Assembly (NCBI GenBank): GCA_011799875.1
Contig: CM022303.1
Coordinates: forward strand, 727,277,718 to 727,341,717
Reading direction: 5' to 3'
DNA length: 64,000 nucleotides
Source: Thinopyrum elongatum
Taxonomy: Eukaryota > Streptophyta > Magnoliopsida > Poales > Poaceae
Part shown: in pieces, positions 1-10,856 of the stretch
Layout of the letters: each line of letters starts with the position of its first letter
Numbering within the stretch: the stretch's first letter is position 1
The notes under the pieces: model-generated
The model's database searches: none
The model's input: the letters and a program-made list of their open reading frames with translations, nothing else
Told to the model about the DNA's origin: nothing
Translations under genes and position numbers: made by a program

Positions 1-1882
1 ATGTTTCCAAAATATATTTACTCTTTATGACTGTATAAAAAAATAATTTAAAAAGAACTGAAAAATGTTCATATCATTTTAAAAGAATTCACATGTTATT
101 TTAAAACATATTCTTACAAATTAAATATTTAATATTTCTGAAAAATGTTTATATGTATTAAAATAGTACTCATGTGGGATCTGCAATCTGAGGGCGCACT
201 AGGCTCATACTTATGTTTTTAGATAAGATACAAAATTTTATATACAATATAAACTTTTAATCAACCTATTTTTTTTCTTAAAGCATGACCACTTTTGTAT
301 ACTACATCAATATTTTCTAAAACATGTGGGAATTTGTAAAATTATATAAGAATTTATTTGAATATATGAACCTTTGTAAAATTACTTAATATTTTATTAA
401 ATATGTGAACAATTTTTGAAAATATTTTCATAATTTAGTTATACTTCTTTTTTGGTAAATTACTGCATATATATTTTATGAAACTATATTAAATTTTAAT
501 GAAATTTATTTTAATTATATATACTGTATTATTTGTAACAAATGATTATAATTTCACGTATTTATTTTACAGGCTTTTCAAAACGGAAAAGGTAACAAGT
601 TGAAAATGGGCCGCACAGCTGCCCGTTTAAGCCACACGACAGCGTTATTGCTATAAACAGAAATTTATTCTTTTAAACATGAGACATCGTGGAGAGCAAC
701 TAATTGAGGAGCGCTACTTCGGGAGCCTCTACAAGGGTCACTTTGGGTGGGCTGAGAGCTCTGGGCGCTCCCTTCGGATTTTTTTTATTTTTTCGCACGA
801 ATTTTCAGCTTTTTAGATGGTTTTTTCTGGGTTTTTCACCGGTCTTTCTTAGCTTTTCGAAAAAAAACGGAAAAAAAATTGTGCGTGAAAAAACACGTTT
901 TCTTTTTGTCCTTCCGCGAGAGGCACAGTCGTGCCTCTCAGAAAAATAGGAAAAAAATGCATTTTTTTTGCTTCTGTGAGAGGCACGGATTTGCTTTCGG
1001 GAGAGGCACGGCTGTACCTCTTGGAAACCACATAAAACCACGTTTTCTCTTCTTTTTTTTCCACAAGAGGCACATATTTGCTTCCGTGTGAGGCATGGTC
1101 GTGTCTCTTGGAAACGAAAATAAACACATTTTCTCTTTTTTTATTCCTTCCGTGAGAGGTACGGTTTTGCTTCCGCAAGAGGCATGGCCGTGCCTCTCTG
1201 AAACAAAAAAAAAAGTGTTTTCTTTCTTTCTTTCCTTGCGTGCCCTTCGCGAGAGGCACGGATTTGTTTCCGCGAGAGGCACGGCTTTCAGAAAGAAAAA
1301 AAGTGCTCTAGATGTGGTTCTTTTTAAAGTTCATCAAAACCTATCAACATGAGAGTGACATTTGCAAAAAATGCTCCTTAATTAGTGATTTCGGACGTCG
1401 TGGGTTGTAGTGTGTGGCCGCTATATAGGGTTACATTGCCGGTTTGAATGACGGGCCCGACACTGTTTTTGCTGGAATAAATTTCTTAATTTATGTTATT
1501 TAGTCATATCTCTACTATATTATATACTAAAAATAGAATAACGTTTCTTTTTCTGCCAGATGGAGTGCTTCGTTCAACTTTCCATTCTTTTCCTATGCAT
1601 CATTCCTTGAAATCCCTCTTTCCCACCTTTTATTGACTTACTAAAGAAATTTGTGTTTTCTTTGGTAAGCCAATAAGTGATTTTTACAAAATAAAATCCT
1701 AACATATGTGCTGGTAAATCACGGGTTAGATTTGTTAAACATTTATTTACACAGTCATATTAGTATGGACTTGTAAATTATATGCTAAAATACTAAAATA
1801 TTTGTATTCAATGTAACGACACGAACAATTACCTACTGTATATAAAACAGTTTTGCTAAAGTATATCTAGATGTGCTTTAAG
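1..1882 (+). repeat. Dispersed ~2-kb repeat, copy A (window start truncates it)
   Basis: This segment is colinear with 40129-42514 and lies in the same orientation. Shared blocks include the AT-rich start (CTCTTTATGACTGTATA), the text GAGGGCGCACTAGGCTCATA, a GAGAGGCACGG tandem array, GTGTGGCCGCTATATAG, and a shared end TAGATGTGCTTTAAG. Similarity stops just after that end in both copies. Homology begins at base 1, so the true left edge probably lies outside the window. Copy A lacks about 185 bp that copy B carries at 41793-41985, and its array is shorter. No transposase, LTR or convincing terminal repeat was seen, so the class is unknown. Open frames here are products of the short repeats and I do not regard them as genes. 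Confidence 0.75.
905..1295. repeat. GAGAGGCACGG minisatellite, copy A
   Basis: The motif GAGAGGCACGG followed by TTTTGCTTCC or ATTTGCTTCC recurs with CTTCCGCGAGAGGCAC spacers and runs of T and A between groups. Where two motifs meet head to head they form near-perfect palindromes, for example 918-939 (GAGAGGCAC then GTGCCTCTC). The homologous array at 41030-41735 is nearly twice as long, so copy number differs between the copies. Confidence 0.8.
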
Positions 1883-2051
1883 TATTTGCCCATGAGGACC
1901 GCAAGAGGCACATGCCAGTTGTCGCTCCCACGCACGGGTACGTATGGGTTTTGGCGAACGCTGGGCCAGTTGTTTTCTTTCATTTTTCCAAACGCACACT
2001 GCGCCTATGTGGACTGCGTTTTATTTTCAAGACAGGACTGGAAGAATCATA

Positions 2052-2236
2052 CTCCCTCCATTCCATAACATAATGCGTCCGTATTTTTTGAGATTTAAGT
2101 TTGATCATAAATTCAACCATTGTGGACGACTGCAATGTGAGCAAAAATTATACCATTGAATTCGTATTCGAAAGAAATTTTTAATGGTAAAATTTTTGCT
2201 CTCGCCACAGTCGCCCACATTATAAAATGGAGGGAG
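2052..2236. mobile_element. Stowaway-type MITE (Tc1/mariner derivative), 185 bp
   Basis: The left end reads CTCCCTCCATTCCATAACAT. The reverse complement of the right end reads CTCCCTCCATTTTATAATGT, so the terminal inverted repeats match over most of 20 bp. Both sides are flanked by TA (2050-2051 and 2237-2238), the usual mariner target duplication. There is no coding capacity. The CTCCCTCC termini are typical of grass Stowaway elements; I do not assign a family. Confidence 0.93.
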
Positions 2237-2238
2237 TA

Positions 2239-2749
2239 TGTGCGTTGTGTGCATATGTTTGTCCCCGTATCTACAGTCACTTTTTTTGTCTACACGTTTG
2301 TGCGTGGCCTTATCCATCTCTGCATTGGTCCATTCCCTTTCTTTATTTTTCTTCTCCCTTTTTCTTGCTTTTGTCTAACATATTTGTGTGTACAACGTTG
2401 AGCTTCCATTTGTTTTTCTTTTCTAGGGAGATTTTTTTACTGATCTTTTTCTAACTTTTTCCTTTTTGTTATTTTATCTTTCATTTTTCTTCTCTTTATT
2501 CATTTTTCTTCTCTTTATTTATTTTCTTTATACTTCATTTTAAATTCATTAAAAAATTAGTACATGAATACTTTTTAAAGTGTACATTTTTTTCAAATTA
2601 GAATTTTTGTAAACATTTTTCTCAAATAGTACATCAACATTTTTTCAAATTCATGGAGGTTTATCAAATTTGTTATGTTTAATTTGTGTTTTTAAAATTC
2701 ATGAAGTTTAAAAAAATCATGAAATATATTTTAGAAAATCTTATGTGAC
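2239..2749. other. AT-rich spacer, no gene seen
   Basis: This is T-rich and A-rich DNA with short repeats of TTTTTCTTCTCTTTATT (around 2480-2520). No open frame with recognisable protein similarity and no terminal repeats were found. Confidence 0.6.
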
Positions 2750-3839
2750 TAGTTGCATGTCCACTGCTATACTTGCAACTGCGAGCCTTGTAGCCCCACT
2801 ACAACTGCATACCCTCAACATGACTGCAACTGGATCGATGGGGGGGGGGGGGGGGGGGGGGGGTTGTCGGTTTGTCGCTCAGTTGCATGTCCACCACTAC
2901 ACTTGCAACTAGGCTATTAGGGAGAGTCCACCAATACACTTAAAGTAGGGCGGTAGGGGGATTTGTCAGCCAATTGCATGTCCACTGTAACACTTGCAAC
3001 GAGGTCGGTAGGGCATTTTGTCAGCCAAATTGCATGCTCACCACTACACTTGCAACTGTAAGCGTTGTAATTCGACTGCAACTGCATTGCCCCTAATGCA
3101 CTGTAACTAGGGTTTGTCGACCAGTTGCATGTCCACCAGTAGACATGCAATTGCAAACGTTGTAATTCGACTGCAACTGCATGACCTTAGCTCAGTTGCA
3201 ACTAGGCCGGAAGGGTGATTTTCTAGGCCAGTTGCATGTCCATCACTATGCTTGAAACTGCAAGTGTTTTTCATTCGACTGCAACTGCATGACTCCCAGT
3301 GCGATTACAACTAGCGGTTGTCGGCCAGTTGCATGTCCACCACTAGACTTGCAACTGCGAGCATTGTAACTCGACCGCAACTGCATGGCCCTCAACATGA
3401 TTGCAACTCGACTGCAACTAAGCCAGTAGGGCGGTTGTGGGCCAGTTGCATGTCCACCACTACACTTGCGACTGGACCGGTAGGTGGTGGTACTGGGGTC
3501 CGCCAATTGCATGTCCACCACAACACTTGCAACTAGGCCAGTAGGGGCATTTGTCGGTTAGCTGCATATCCACCACTAGTCTTGCAAGTAAGAGACTTTG
3601 CCAACCTACCACAACTGCATATCTATCAATAGACATGCAACCACAAGCATCATATTGCACATGACCACATCTTCTGGGCGAGTGTCGACATGGTAGTTGC
3701 ATGTCACAAGTAGATTTGCAACTGCAGCTAGTTGCACATGACCGCCGATAGGCTACGGGAGGGGGTGTTTTTTTATTGTCGCAGTTGCATGTCCACCAGT
3801 AGACCTGCAACTGCAACTCTAAGAGTTACTCCCATGATC
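2750..3839. repeat. Hairpin-unit minisatellite (AGTTGCA ... TGCAACT)
   Basis: About 13 diverged copies of a 30-bp core, AGTTGCATGTCCACCACTAC followed by ACTTGCAACT, occur at irregular spacing of roughly 50-110 bp. Copies start near 2752, 2881, 2971, 3030, 3123, 3230, 3327, 3444, 3506, 3560, 3613, 3694 and 3783. The two ends of the core, AGTTGCA and TGCAACT, are reverse complements, so each unit can fold into a 7-bp stem. A run of 23 G interrupts it at about 2840-2862. The array continues in degenerate form beyond the inserted retrotransposon (24556-24700). Open frames across it are repeat artefacts. Confidence 0.85.
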
Positions 3840-3844
3840 ACAAC

Positions 3845-5606
3845 TGTTGGGAAACGTAGCATGGAAAACAAATTTTTTTTACGCACACGCAAGATCTATC
3901 AAGGAGATGCATAGCAACGATAGGGGAGAGTGTGTGTCTACGTACCCTCGCAGACCGTAAGCGGAAGCGTTTCACAACGCGGTTGATGTAGTCGAACTTT
4001 CTCCGCGATCCAACCGATCTAGTACCAAACGTACGGCACCTCCGCGTTCAGCACATGTTCAGCTCGGTGACATCCCTCGCCTTCTTGATCCAGCAAGACG
4101 TCGAGGTAGTAGATGAGTTTCGTCAGCACGACGGCGTGGTGACGGTGATGGTGAAGTGATCTTCGCAGGATTTCGCCTAAGCACTACGAAAATATGACCG
4201 GGGGTGTAAACTGTGGAGGGGGGCTCCGCACACGGTTAACAATTGATCTGGTGTGTGCTAGGCGCCCCCCTCCCACATATATATAGGTGGGAGGGGGAGG
4301 GGAGAGGCCAGGAGGCACCCCAAGTAGGACCGAATCCTACTTGGGCTCCTCCCTATCCGCGCGCCCCCTGCCATATATGCCGGAGGGGGAAGGAAAGAGA
4401 AGGGGCGAGAGAAGGAAGGGGGAGGCCGAATCCCCTCCTTTCCTTTCCCTTCCCCTCTTTCCTTCTCCTCCTGGTTCAACCCATATGGGGGGCGCACCAG
4501 CCCCTTATGGCTGGTGCGTTTCCCCTCTTGGCCCATAAGGCCCATATCTTTTGCCGTGGGTGCCCGGAACCCCTTCCGGTGACCCGATAAGTACCCGGTA
4601 CCCCCGAAACACTTCCGGTGTCCGAATACTATCGTTCTATATATGAATCTTTACCTCTCGACCATTTTGAGACTCCTCGTCATGTCCGTGATCTCATCCG
4701 GGACTCCGAACAACATTCGGTCACCAAAACACATAACTCATATAATACTATATCGTCATCGAACGTTAAGCATGCGGACCCTACGGGTTCGAGAACTATG
4801 TAGACATGACCGAGACACCTCTCTGGTCAATAACCAATAGCGGAACCTGGATGCCCATGTTGGCTCTTACATATTCTACGAAGATCTTTATCGATCAAAC
4901 CGTAATGACAACATACATAATTCCCTTTGTCCATTTGTATGTTACTTGCCCGAGATTCGATCGTCGGTATCTCTATACCTAGTTCAATCTCATTACCGGC
5001 AAGTCTCTTTACTTGTTCCGTAATACATCACCTCATGACTAACTCCTTAGTCGTTTGCTTGCAAGCTTATGATGTGTATTACCGAGAGGGCCCAGAGATA
5101 CCTCTCCGATACTCGGAGTGACAAATCCTAATCTCGATCTATGCCAACTCAACAAACACCTTCGGAGATATCTGTAGACCATCTTTATAATCACCCAGTT
5201 ATGTTGTGACGTTTGATAGCACACAAGGCATTCCTCCGGTATCCGGGAGTTGCATAATCTCACAGTCGAAGGAATATGTATTTGACATGAAGAAAGCAAT
5301 AGCAATAAAACTGAACGATCATTATGCTAAGCTAACGGATGGGTCTTGTCCATCACATCATTCTCCTAATGATGTGATCCCGTTATCAAATGACAACTCA
5401 TGTCAATGGTTAGGAAACCTTAACCATCTTTGATCAACGAGCTAGTCTAGTAGAGGCTCACTTGGGACAAGGTATTTGTTTATGTATTCACACATGTATT
5501 TAAGTTTCCTATCAATACAATTCTAGCATGAATAATAAACCTTTATCATGAATAAGAAAATATAAAATAACAACTTTATTATTGCCTCTAGGGCATATTT
5601 CCTTCA
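3845..5606 (-). repeat. Copia 3' LTR (1,762 bp)
   Basis: On the plus strand it starts TGTTGGGAAACG and ends CATATTTCCTTCA. It is colinear with 10857-12409 plus 24347-24550, which together give about 1,757 bp. A hand count over the first 440 bp found roughly 30 differences from the other LTR (about 7%), many of them C/T or G/A. This indicates an older insertion than the other complete elements here. Confidence 0.93.
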
Positions 5607-5621
5607 GTCTCCGACTTGCAC
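5607..5621 (-). other. Copia polypurine tract region
   Basis: The minus-strand sequence GTGCAAGTCGGAGAC lies immediately upstream of the 3' LTR. Its position and purine content fit the plus-strand DNA priming site. One pyrimidine interrupts the purine run, consistent with decay. Confidence 0.7.
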
Positions 5622-5639
5622 TAGAGTCAATAATGTAGA

Positions 5640-6155
5640 TTACATTGTAATGAATTTAACACCCATGGAGTCTTGGTGCTGATCATGTTTTGCTCGCGGA
5701 AGAGGCTTAGTCAACGGGTCTGCAATATTCAGATCCGTATGCACTTTGCAAATTTCTATGTCTCCATCCTTGACCTTTTCACGGATGGAGTTGAAGCGTC
5801 TCTTGATGTGTTTGGTTCTCTTGTGAAACTTGGATTCCTTCGTCAAGGCAATTGCTCTAGTGTTGTCAAAAAAGATTTTCATTGGACCCGATGCACTAGG
5901 TATTACACCTAGATCGGATATGAACTCCTTCATCCTGACTCCTTCATGTGTTGCTTCCGAAGCAGCTATGTACTCCGCTTCACACGTAGATCCCGTCACG
6001 ACGCTCTGCTTGGAACTGCACCAACTGATAGCTCCACCATTCAATATAAAAACGTATTCGGTTTGTGACTTAGAGTCATCCGGATCAGTGTCGAAGCTAG
6101 CATCGACGTAACCGTTTACGACGAGCTCTTCGTCACCTCCATAAACGAGAAACAT
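5640..6155 (-). pseudogene. Copia RNase H, C-terminus of pol
   Basis: A 171-residue open piece with the copia RNase H pattern: GYVDASFDTDPDDSKSQTEY, TCEAEYIAASEA, FFDNTRAIAL and HTDLNIADPLTKPLP near the end. It degrades the RNA strand during reverse transcription. The end is intact and the stop falls about 33 bp before the 3' LTR, as expected. Confidence 0.92.
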
Positions 6156-6200
6156 ATCCTTTGTCCTTTTTAGGTACTTCAGGATGTTCTTGACCGCTGT

Positions 6201-7457
6201 CTAGTGATCCACTCCTGGATTACTTTGGTACCTCCCTGCCAAAATTATGGCAAGGCACACATCAGGTCTGGTACACAGCATAGCATACATGATAGAACCT
6301 ATGGCTGAGGCATAGGGAATGACTTTCATTTTCTCTCTATCTTCTGCAGTGGTCGGGCTTTGAGTCTGACACAACTTCACACCTTGTAACACAGGCAAGA
6401 ACCCTTTCTTCGACTGATCCATTTTGAACTTCTTCAAAACTTTATCAAGGTATGTGCTTTGTGAAAGTCCTATTAAGTGTTTCGATCTATCCCTATAGAT
6501 CTTGATGCCTAATATATAAGCAGCTTCACCGAGGTCTTTCATTGAAAAATTCTTATTCAAGTATCCTTTTATGCTATCCAGAAATTCTATATCTTTTTCG
6601 ATCAACAATATGTCATCCACATATAATATCAGAAATGCTACAGAGCTCCCACTCACTTTCTTGTAAATACAGGCTTCACCGTAAGTCTGTATAAAACCAT
6701 ATGCTTTGATCACCTCATCAAAGCATATATTCCAACTCTGAGATGCTTGCACCAGTCCATAGATGGATCGCTGGAGCTTGCACACTTTGTTAGCACCTTT
6801 AGGATCGACAAAACCTTCTGGTTGCATCATATACAACTCTTCTTTAAGAAATACATTAAGGAATGCAGTTTTGACGTCCATTTGCCAGATTTCATAATCA
6901 TAAAATACGGCAATTGCTAACATGATTCGGACAGACTTAAGCATCGCTACGGGTGAGAAAGGCTCATCGTAGTCAACTCCTTGAACTTGTCGAAAACCTT
7001 TCGCAACAAGTAAAGCTTTGTAGACAGTAACATTACCATCAGCGTCAGTCTTCTTCTTGAAGATCCATTTATTTTCTATGGCTTGCCGAACATCGAGCAA
7101 GTTCATCAAAGTCCACACTTTGTTCTCATACATGGATCCTATCTCGGATTTCATGGCCTCAAGCCATTTATCGGAATCTGGGCTCATCATAGCTTCTTCA
7201 TAGTTCGTAGGTTCGCCTTGGTCTAGTAACATGACTTCCAGAACATGATTACCATACCACTCTGGTGCGGATCGTGCTCTGGTTGACCTACGAGGTTCAG
7301 TAGTAACTTGATCTGAAGTTTTATGATCATCATTAGCTTCCTCTCTGGTTGGTGTAGGCATCACTGGAACGGTTTTCTGTGATGAGCTATTTTCCAATTC
7401 GACAGAAGGTACAATTACCTCATCAAGTTCTACTTTTCTTCCACTCACTTCTTTCAA
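6201..7457 (-). pseudogene. Copia reverse transcriptase
   Basis: The 418-residue open piece begins in the integrase-RT linker and contains the copia RT signature: NKWIFKKKTDADG, YDEPFSPVA, QMDVKTAFLN and the catalytic YVDDILLI. It ends at TAG (6201-6203), where the family normally has a Trp codon before the RNase H linker. The linker from 7509 to 7457 is open in the same frame but follows another stop. The enzyme would copy element RNA to cDNA inside the particle. Confidence 0.93.
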
Positions 7458-7508
7458 GAGAAACTCCTTCTCTAGAAAGGTTCCATTCTTGGCAACAAAG
7501 ATCTTGCC

Positions 7509-8270
7509 TTAGGATCTGTGGTAGAAGGTGTACCCAGTTGTTTCCTTAGGGTATCCTATGAAGACGCACTTCTCCGATTTGGGTTTGAGCTTATCAGGCT
7601 GAAGCCTTTTGACATAAGTGTTGCAACCCCAAACTTTAAGAAACGACAGCTTAGGTTTCTTGCCAAACCACAGTTCATACGGTGTTGTCTCAACAGATTT
7701 AGACGGTGCCCTATTTAACGTGAATGCGGCTGTCTCTAATGCATAACCCCAAAACGATAGTGGTAAATCGGTAAGAGACATCATAGATCACACCATATCT
7801 AATAAAGTACGGTTACGACGTTCGGACACACCATTACGCTGTGGTGTTCCAGGTGGCGTGAGTTATGAAACTATTCCACATTGTTTTAAATGAAGGCCAA
7901 ACTCATAACTCAAATATTCGCCTCCACGATCAGATCGTAGAAACTTTATTTTCTTGTTACGTTGATTCTCCACTTCACTCTGAAATTCTTTGAACTTTTC
8001 AAATGTTTCAGACTTGTGTTTCATTAAGTAGATATACCCATATCTGCTCAAATCATCTGTGAAGGTCAGAAAATAACGATACCCGCCGCGTGCCTCAACA
8101 CTCATCGGACCACATACATCAGTATGTATTATTTCTAATAAGTCATTGGCTCGCTCCATTGTTCCGGAGAATGGAGTTTTAGTCATCTTGCCCATGAGGC
8201 ATGGTTCGCAAGTATCAAATGATTCATAATCAAGTGATTCCAAAAGCCCATCTGCATGGAGTTTCTTCAT
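7509..8270 (-). pseudogene. Copia integrase, in pieces
   Basis: Two open pieces (7863-8270 and 7509-7784) with a short link between them cover the integrase. The zinc domain shows two cysteines in CEPCLMGK after the two histidines of the preceding piece. The catalytic core shows the first Asp in IHTDVCGPM, the second in FLRSDRGGEYLS and the Glu in GVSERRNRTLLD. Stops at 7863-7865 and 7788-7790 interrupt the core between the second Asp and the C-terminal part. Integrase would insert the cDNA and create the 5-bp duplication seen around this element. Confidence 0.9.
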
Positions 8271-8291
8271 GCGCTTTACACCAATATGACC

Positions 8292-9383
8292 TTAACGGCA
8301 GTGCCACAAATATGTTGCACTATCATTATTAACTTTGCATCTTTTGGCATCAATATTATGAATATGTGTATCAGTACAATCGAGATTCAGCAAGAATAGA
8401 CCACTCCTCAAGGGTGCATGACCATAAAAGATATTATTCATATAAATAGAACAACCATTATTCTCTGACTTAAATGAATAACCGTCTCGCAATAAACAAA
8501 ATTCAGATATAATGTTCATGTGCAACGCGGGCACCAAATAACAATTATTGAGGTCTAAAACTAATCCCGAAGGTAGATGTAGAGGTAGCGTGCCGACGGC
8601 GATCACATCGACCTTGGAACCATTTCCTACGCGCATCGTCACCTCATCCTTAGCCAATCTTCGTTTATTCCGCAGCTCCTGTTTCGAGTTACAAATATGA
8701 GCAACCGAACCAGTATCAAATACCCAGACGCTGCTACGAGCATTAGTAAGGTACACATCAATAACATGTATATCAAATATACCTTTGTTCACTTTGCCAT
8801 CCTTCTTATCCGCCAAGTATTTGGGGCAGTTCCGCTTCCAGTGACCAGTCCCTTTGCAGTAAAAGCACTCAGTCTCAGGCTTGGGTCCAGCTTTGGGCTT
8901 CATCCCAGGAGTGGCAACTTGCTTGCCATTCTTCTTGAAGTTCCCTTTCTTTTCCTTGCCCTTTTTCTTGAAACTAGTGGTCTTGTTAACCATCAACACT
9001 TGATGTTCCTTCTTGATTTCTACCTCCGCAACTTTAAGCATTGCGAAGAGCTCGGGAATTGTTTTGTTCATCCCTTGCATATTATAGTTCATCACGAAGC
9101 CTTTGTAGCTTGGTGGCAGTGATTGAAGAACTCTGTCAATAACACTATCAACCAGAAGTTCAACTCCCAGCTGAGTTAAGTGATTATGATACCCAGACAT
9201 TTTGAGTATGTGTTCACTGACAGAACTGTTCTCCTCCATCTTGCAGCTATAGAACTTGTTGGAGACTTCATATCTCTCAACCCGGGCATTTGGTTGAAAT
9301 AATAACTTCAATTCTTGGAACATCTCATAAGCTCCATGATGTTCAAAATGTCTTTGAAGTCCCGGTTCTAAGCCGTAAAGCAT
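8292..9383 (-). pseudogene. gag: Copia gag (main part), CCHC knuckle and aspartic protease
   Basis: The 363-residue open piece covers the gag capsid region, then a nucleocapsid knuckle CFYCKGTGHWKRNC with exact CX2CX4HX4C spacing. A pepsin-like protease follows with the catalytic triplet in WVFDTGSVAHIC. The piece ends in the start of the integrase zinc domain (YLWHCR), where TAA at 8292-8294 interrupts it. Gag forms the cytoplasmic virus-like particle, and the protease would cleave the polyprotein. All key residues are present, so only the nonsense codons disable it. Confidence 0.9.
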
Positions 9384-9389
9384 GGCACA

Positions 9390-9617
9390 CTAAACTATAG
9401 AGTAGTCATCAGACCGCGTTTGCCAGACGTTCACAGCGTCTAGATTAGCGGGAGGGGGCTTGTCACCTAGCGGTGCATCAAGGACATAATTCTTCTGTGC
9501 AACAATGAGGATAATCCTCAAGTTACGGACCCAGTCCGTGTAGTTGCTACCATCATCTTTCAACTTAGCTTTCTCTAGGAACGCATTAAAATTCAAGGGA
9601 ACGGTAGCACGGCCCAT
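9390..9617 (-). pseudogene. gag: Copia gag, N-terminal piece
   Basis: About 75 residues beginning MGRATVPLNFNAFLEKAKL and containing YTDWVRNLR, typical of the N-terminus of Angela/BARE gag capsid proteins. It ends at a premature TAG (9390-9392) directly before CAMLYGLEPGLQ, which continues gag in the same frame. Confidence 0.85.
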
Positions 9618-9662
9618 TGATCTACAACATAGATATGTAAATACTATCAGGACTAAGTTCAT

Positions 9663-10838
9663 GATAAATTAAGTTCAATTAATCAAATTACTTAAGAACT
9701 CCCACTTAAATAGACATCCCTCAAGTCATCTAAGTGATACGTGATCCAAATCAACTAACCCATGTTCGATCATCTCGTGAGATGGGGTAGTCATCAATGG
9801 TGAACATCTCTATGTTGATCATATCTACTATATGACTCACGTTCGACCTTTCGGTCTCCAGTGTTCTGAGACCATGTCTGTACATGCTAGACTCGTCAAG
9901 TTTAACCCAAGTATTCTGCATGTGCAAAACTGTCTTACACCCGTTGTATGTGAACGTAGAGTCTATCACACCCGATCATCACGTGGTGCTTTGAAACGAC
10001 GAACTTTGGCAATGGTGCATACTCGGGGAGAACACTTTTATCTTGAAATTTAGTGAAGGGGTCATCTTATAATGCTACCGCCGATCTAAGCAAAATAAGA
10101 TGCATAAAAGATAAACATCACATGCAATCAAAAATATGTGACATGATATGGCCATCATCATCTTGTGCTTTTGATCTCCATCGCCAAAGCATCGTCATGA
10201 TCTCCATAGTCACCGGCTCGACACCTTGAACTCCATCGTTGCGTCGTGGTCGTCTCGCCAACTATTGCTACTACAACTATCGCTAGCGCATAGTGATAAA
10301 GTAAAGCAATTACATGGCGTTTGCATTTCATATAATAAAGAGACAACCATAAGGCTCCTGTCGGTTGCCGATAACTTTTACAAAACATGATCATCTCATA
10401 CAATAACGTATATCACATCATGTCTTGACCATATCACATCACAACATGCCCTGCAAAAACAAGTTAGACGTCCTCTACTTTGTTGTTGCAAGTTTTACGT
10501 GGCTGCTACGGGCTTCTAGCAAGAACCGTTCTTACCTACGGCAAAAACCACAACAGTGATTCATCAAGTTTGCTATTTTAACCTTCTTCAAGGACCGGCC
10601 GTAGTCAAATTCAATTCAACTAAAGTAGGAGAAAGAGACACCCGCCAGCCACCTTTATGCAAAACTAGTTGCATGTCTGTCGGTGGAACCGGTCTCATGT
10701 ACGTGGACATGTAAGGTTGGTCCGGACCGATTCATCTTACAATACAGTCGAATCAAAATAAGACGTTGGTGGTTAGCAGTATGACTATCACCACCCACAA
10801 CTCTTTGTGTTCTACTCGTGCATATCATCTACGCATAG
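9663..10838 (-). other. Copia untranslated leader
   Basis: About 1.2 kb between the primer binding site and gag. BARE-type elements are known for long leaders. It holds many short frames but no protein-like one. Confidence 0.7.
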
Positions 10839-10855
10839 ACCTGGCTCGGATGCCA
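10839..10855 (-). other. Copia primer binding site (initiator Met tRNA type)
   Basis: Read on the minus strand, the sequence just after the 5' LTR is TGGCATCCGAGCCAGGT. It resembles TGGTATCAGAGC, the site complementary to the 3' end of plant initiator Met tRNA, with a few substitutions. Confidence 0.85.
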
Positions 10856-10856
10856 C

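Larger units (their letters stand above)
5640..9617 (-). pseudogene. gag-pol: Copia gag-pol polyprotein, one frame with six nonsense codons
   Basis: A single minus-strand frame of about 1,325 codons runs from the start MGRATVPLNF (9617) to the stop at 5640. The order is gag, CCHC zinc knuckle, aspartic protease, integrase, reverse transcriptase, RNase H, which is the copia order. In-frame stops lie at 9390-9392, 8292-8294, 7863-7865, 7788-7790, 7509-7511 and 6201-6203. The spacing between the open pieces is always a multiple of three, so no frameshift has occurred. An alternative upstream ATG at 9662 exists, but the start at 9617 fits the family better. The copy cannot make a full polyprotein; domain details are in the separate entries. 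Confidence 0.93.

Noticed and set aside
849..1352. Several 80-136 codon frames over the GAGAGGCACGG array (also 41018-41726)
   Set aside because: The peptides simply repeat the minisatellite (RGTAVPLAEANPCLS-type text) and occur on both strands.
2840..2862. Run of 23 G as a biological signal (also G or C runs at 22140, 23868, 25012, 36430)
   Set aside because: Such runs are common slippage products and are unreliable in sequence assemblies; nothing around them gives a function.
2750..3839. CRISPR-like array
   Set aside because: Unit spacing is irregular, repeats are diverged, there are no cas genes and the DNA is plant nuclear; it is a minisatellite.
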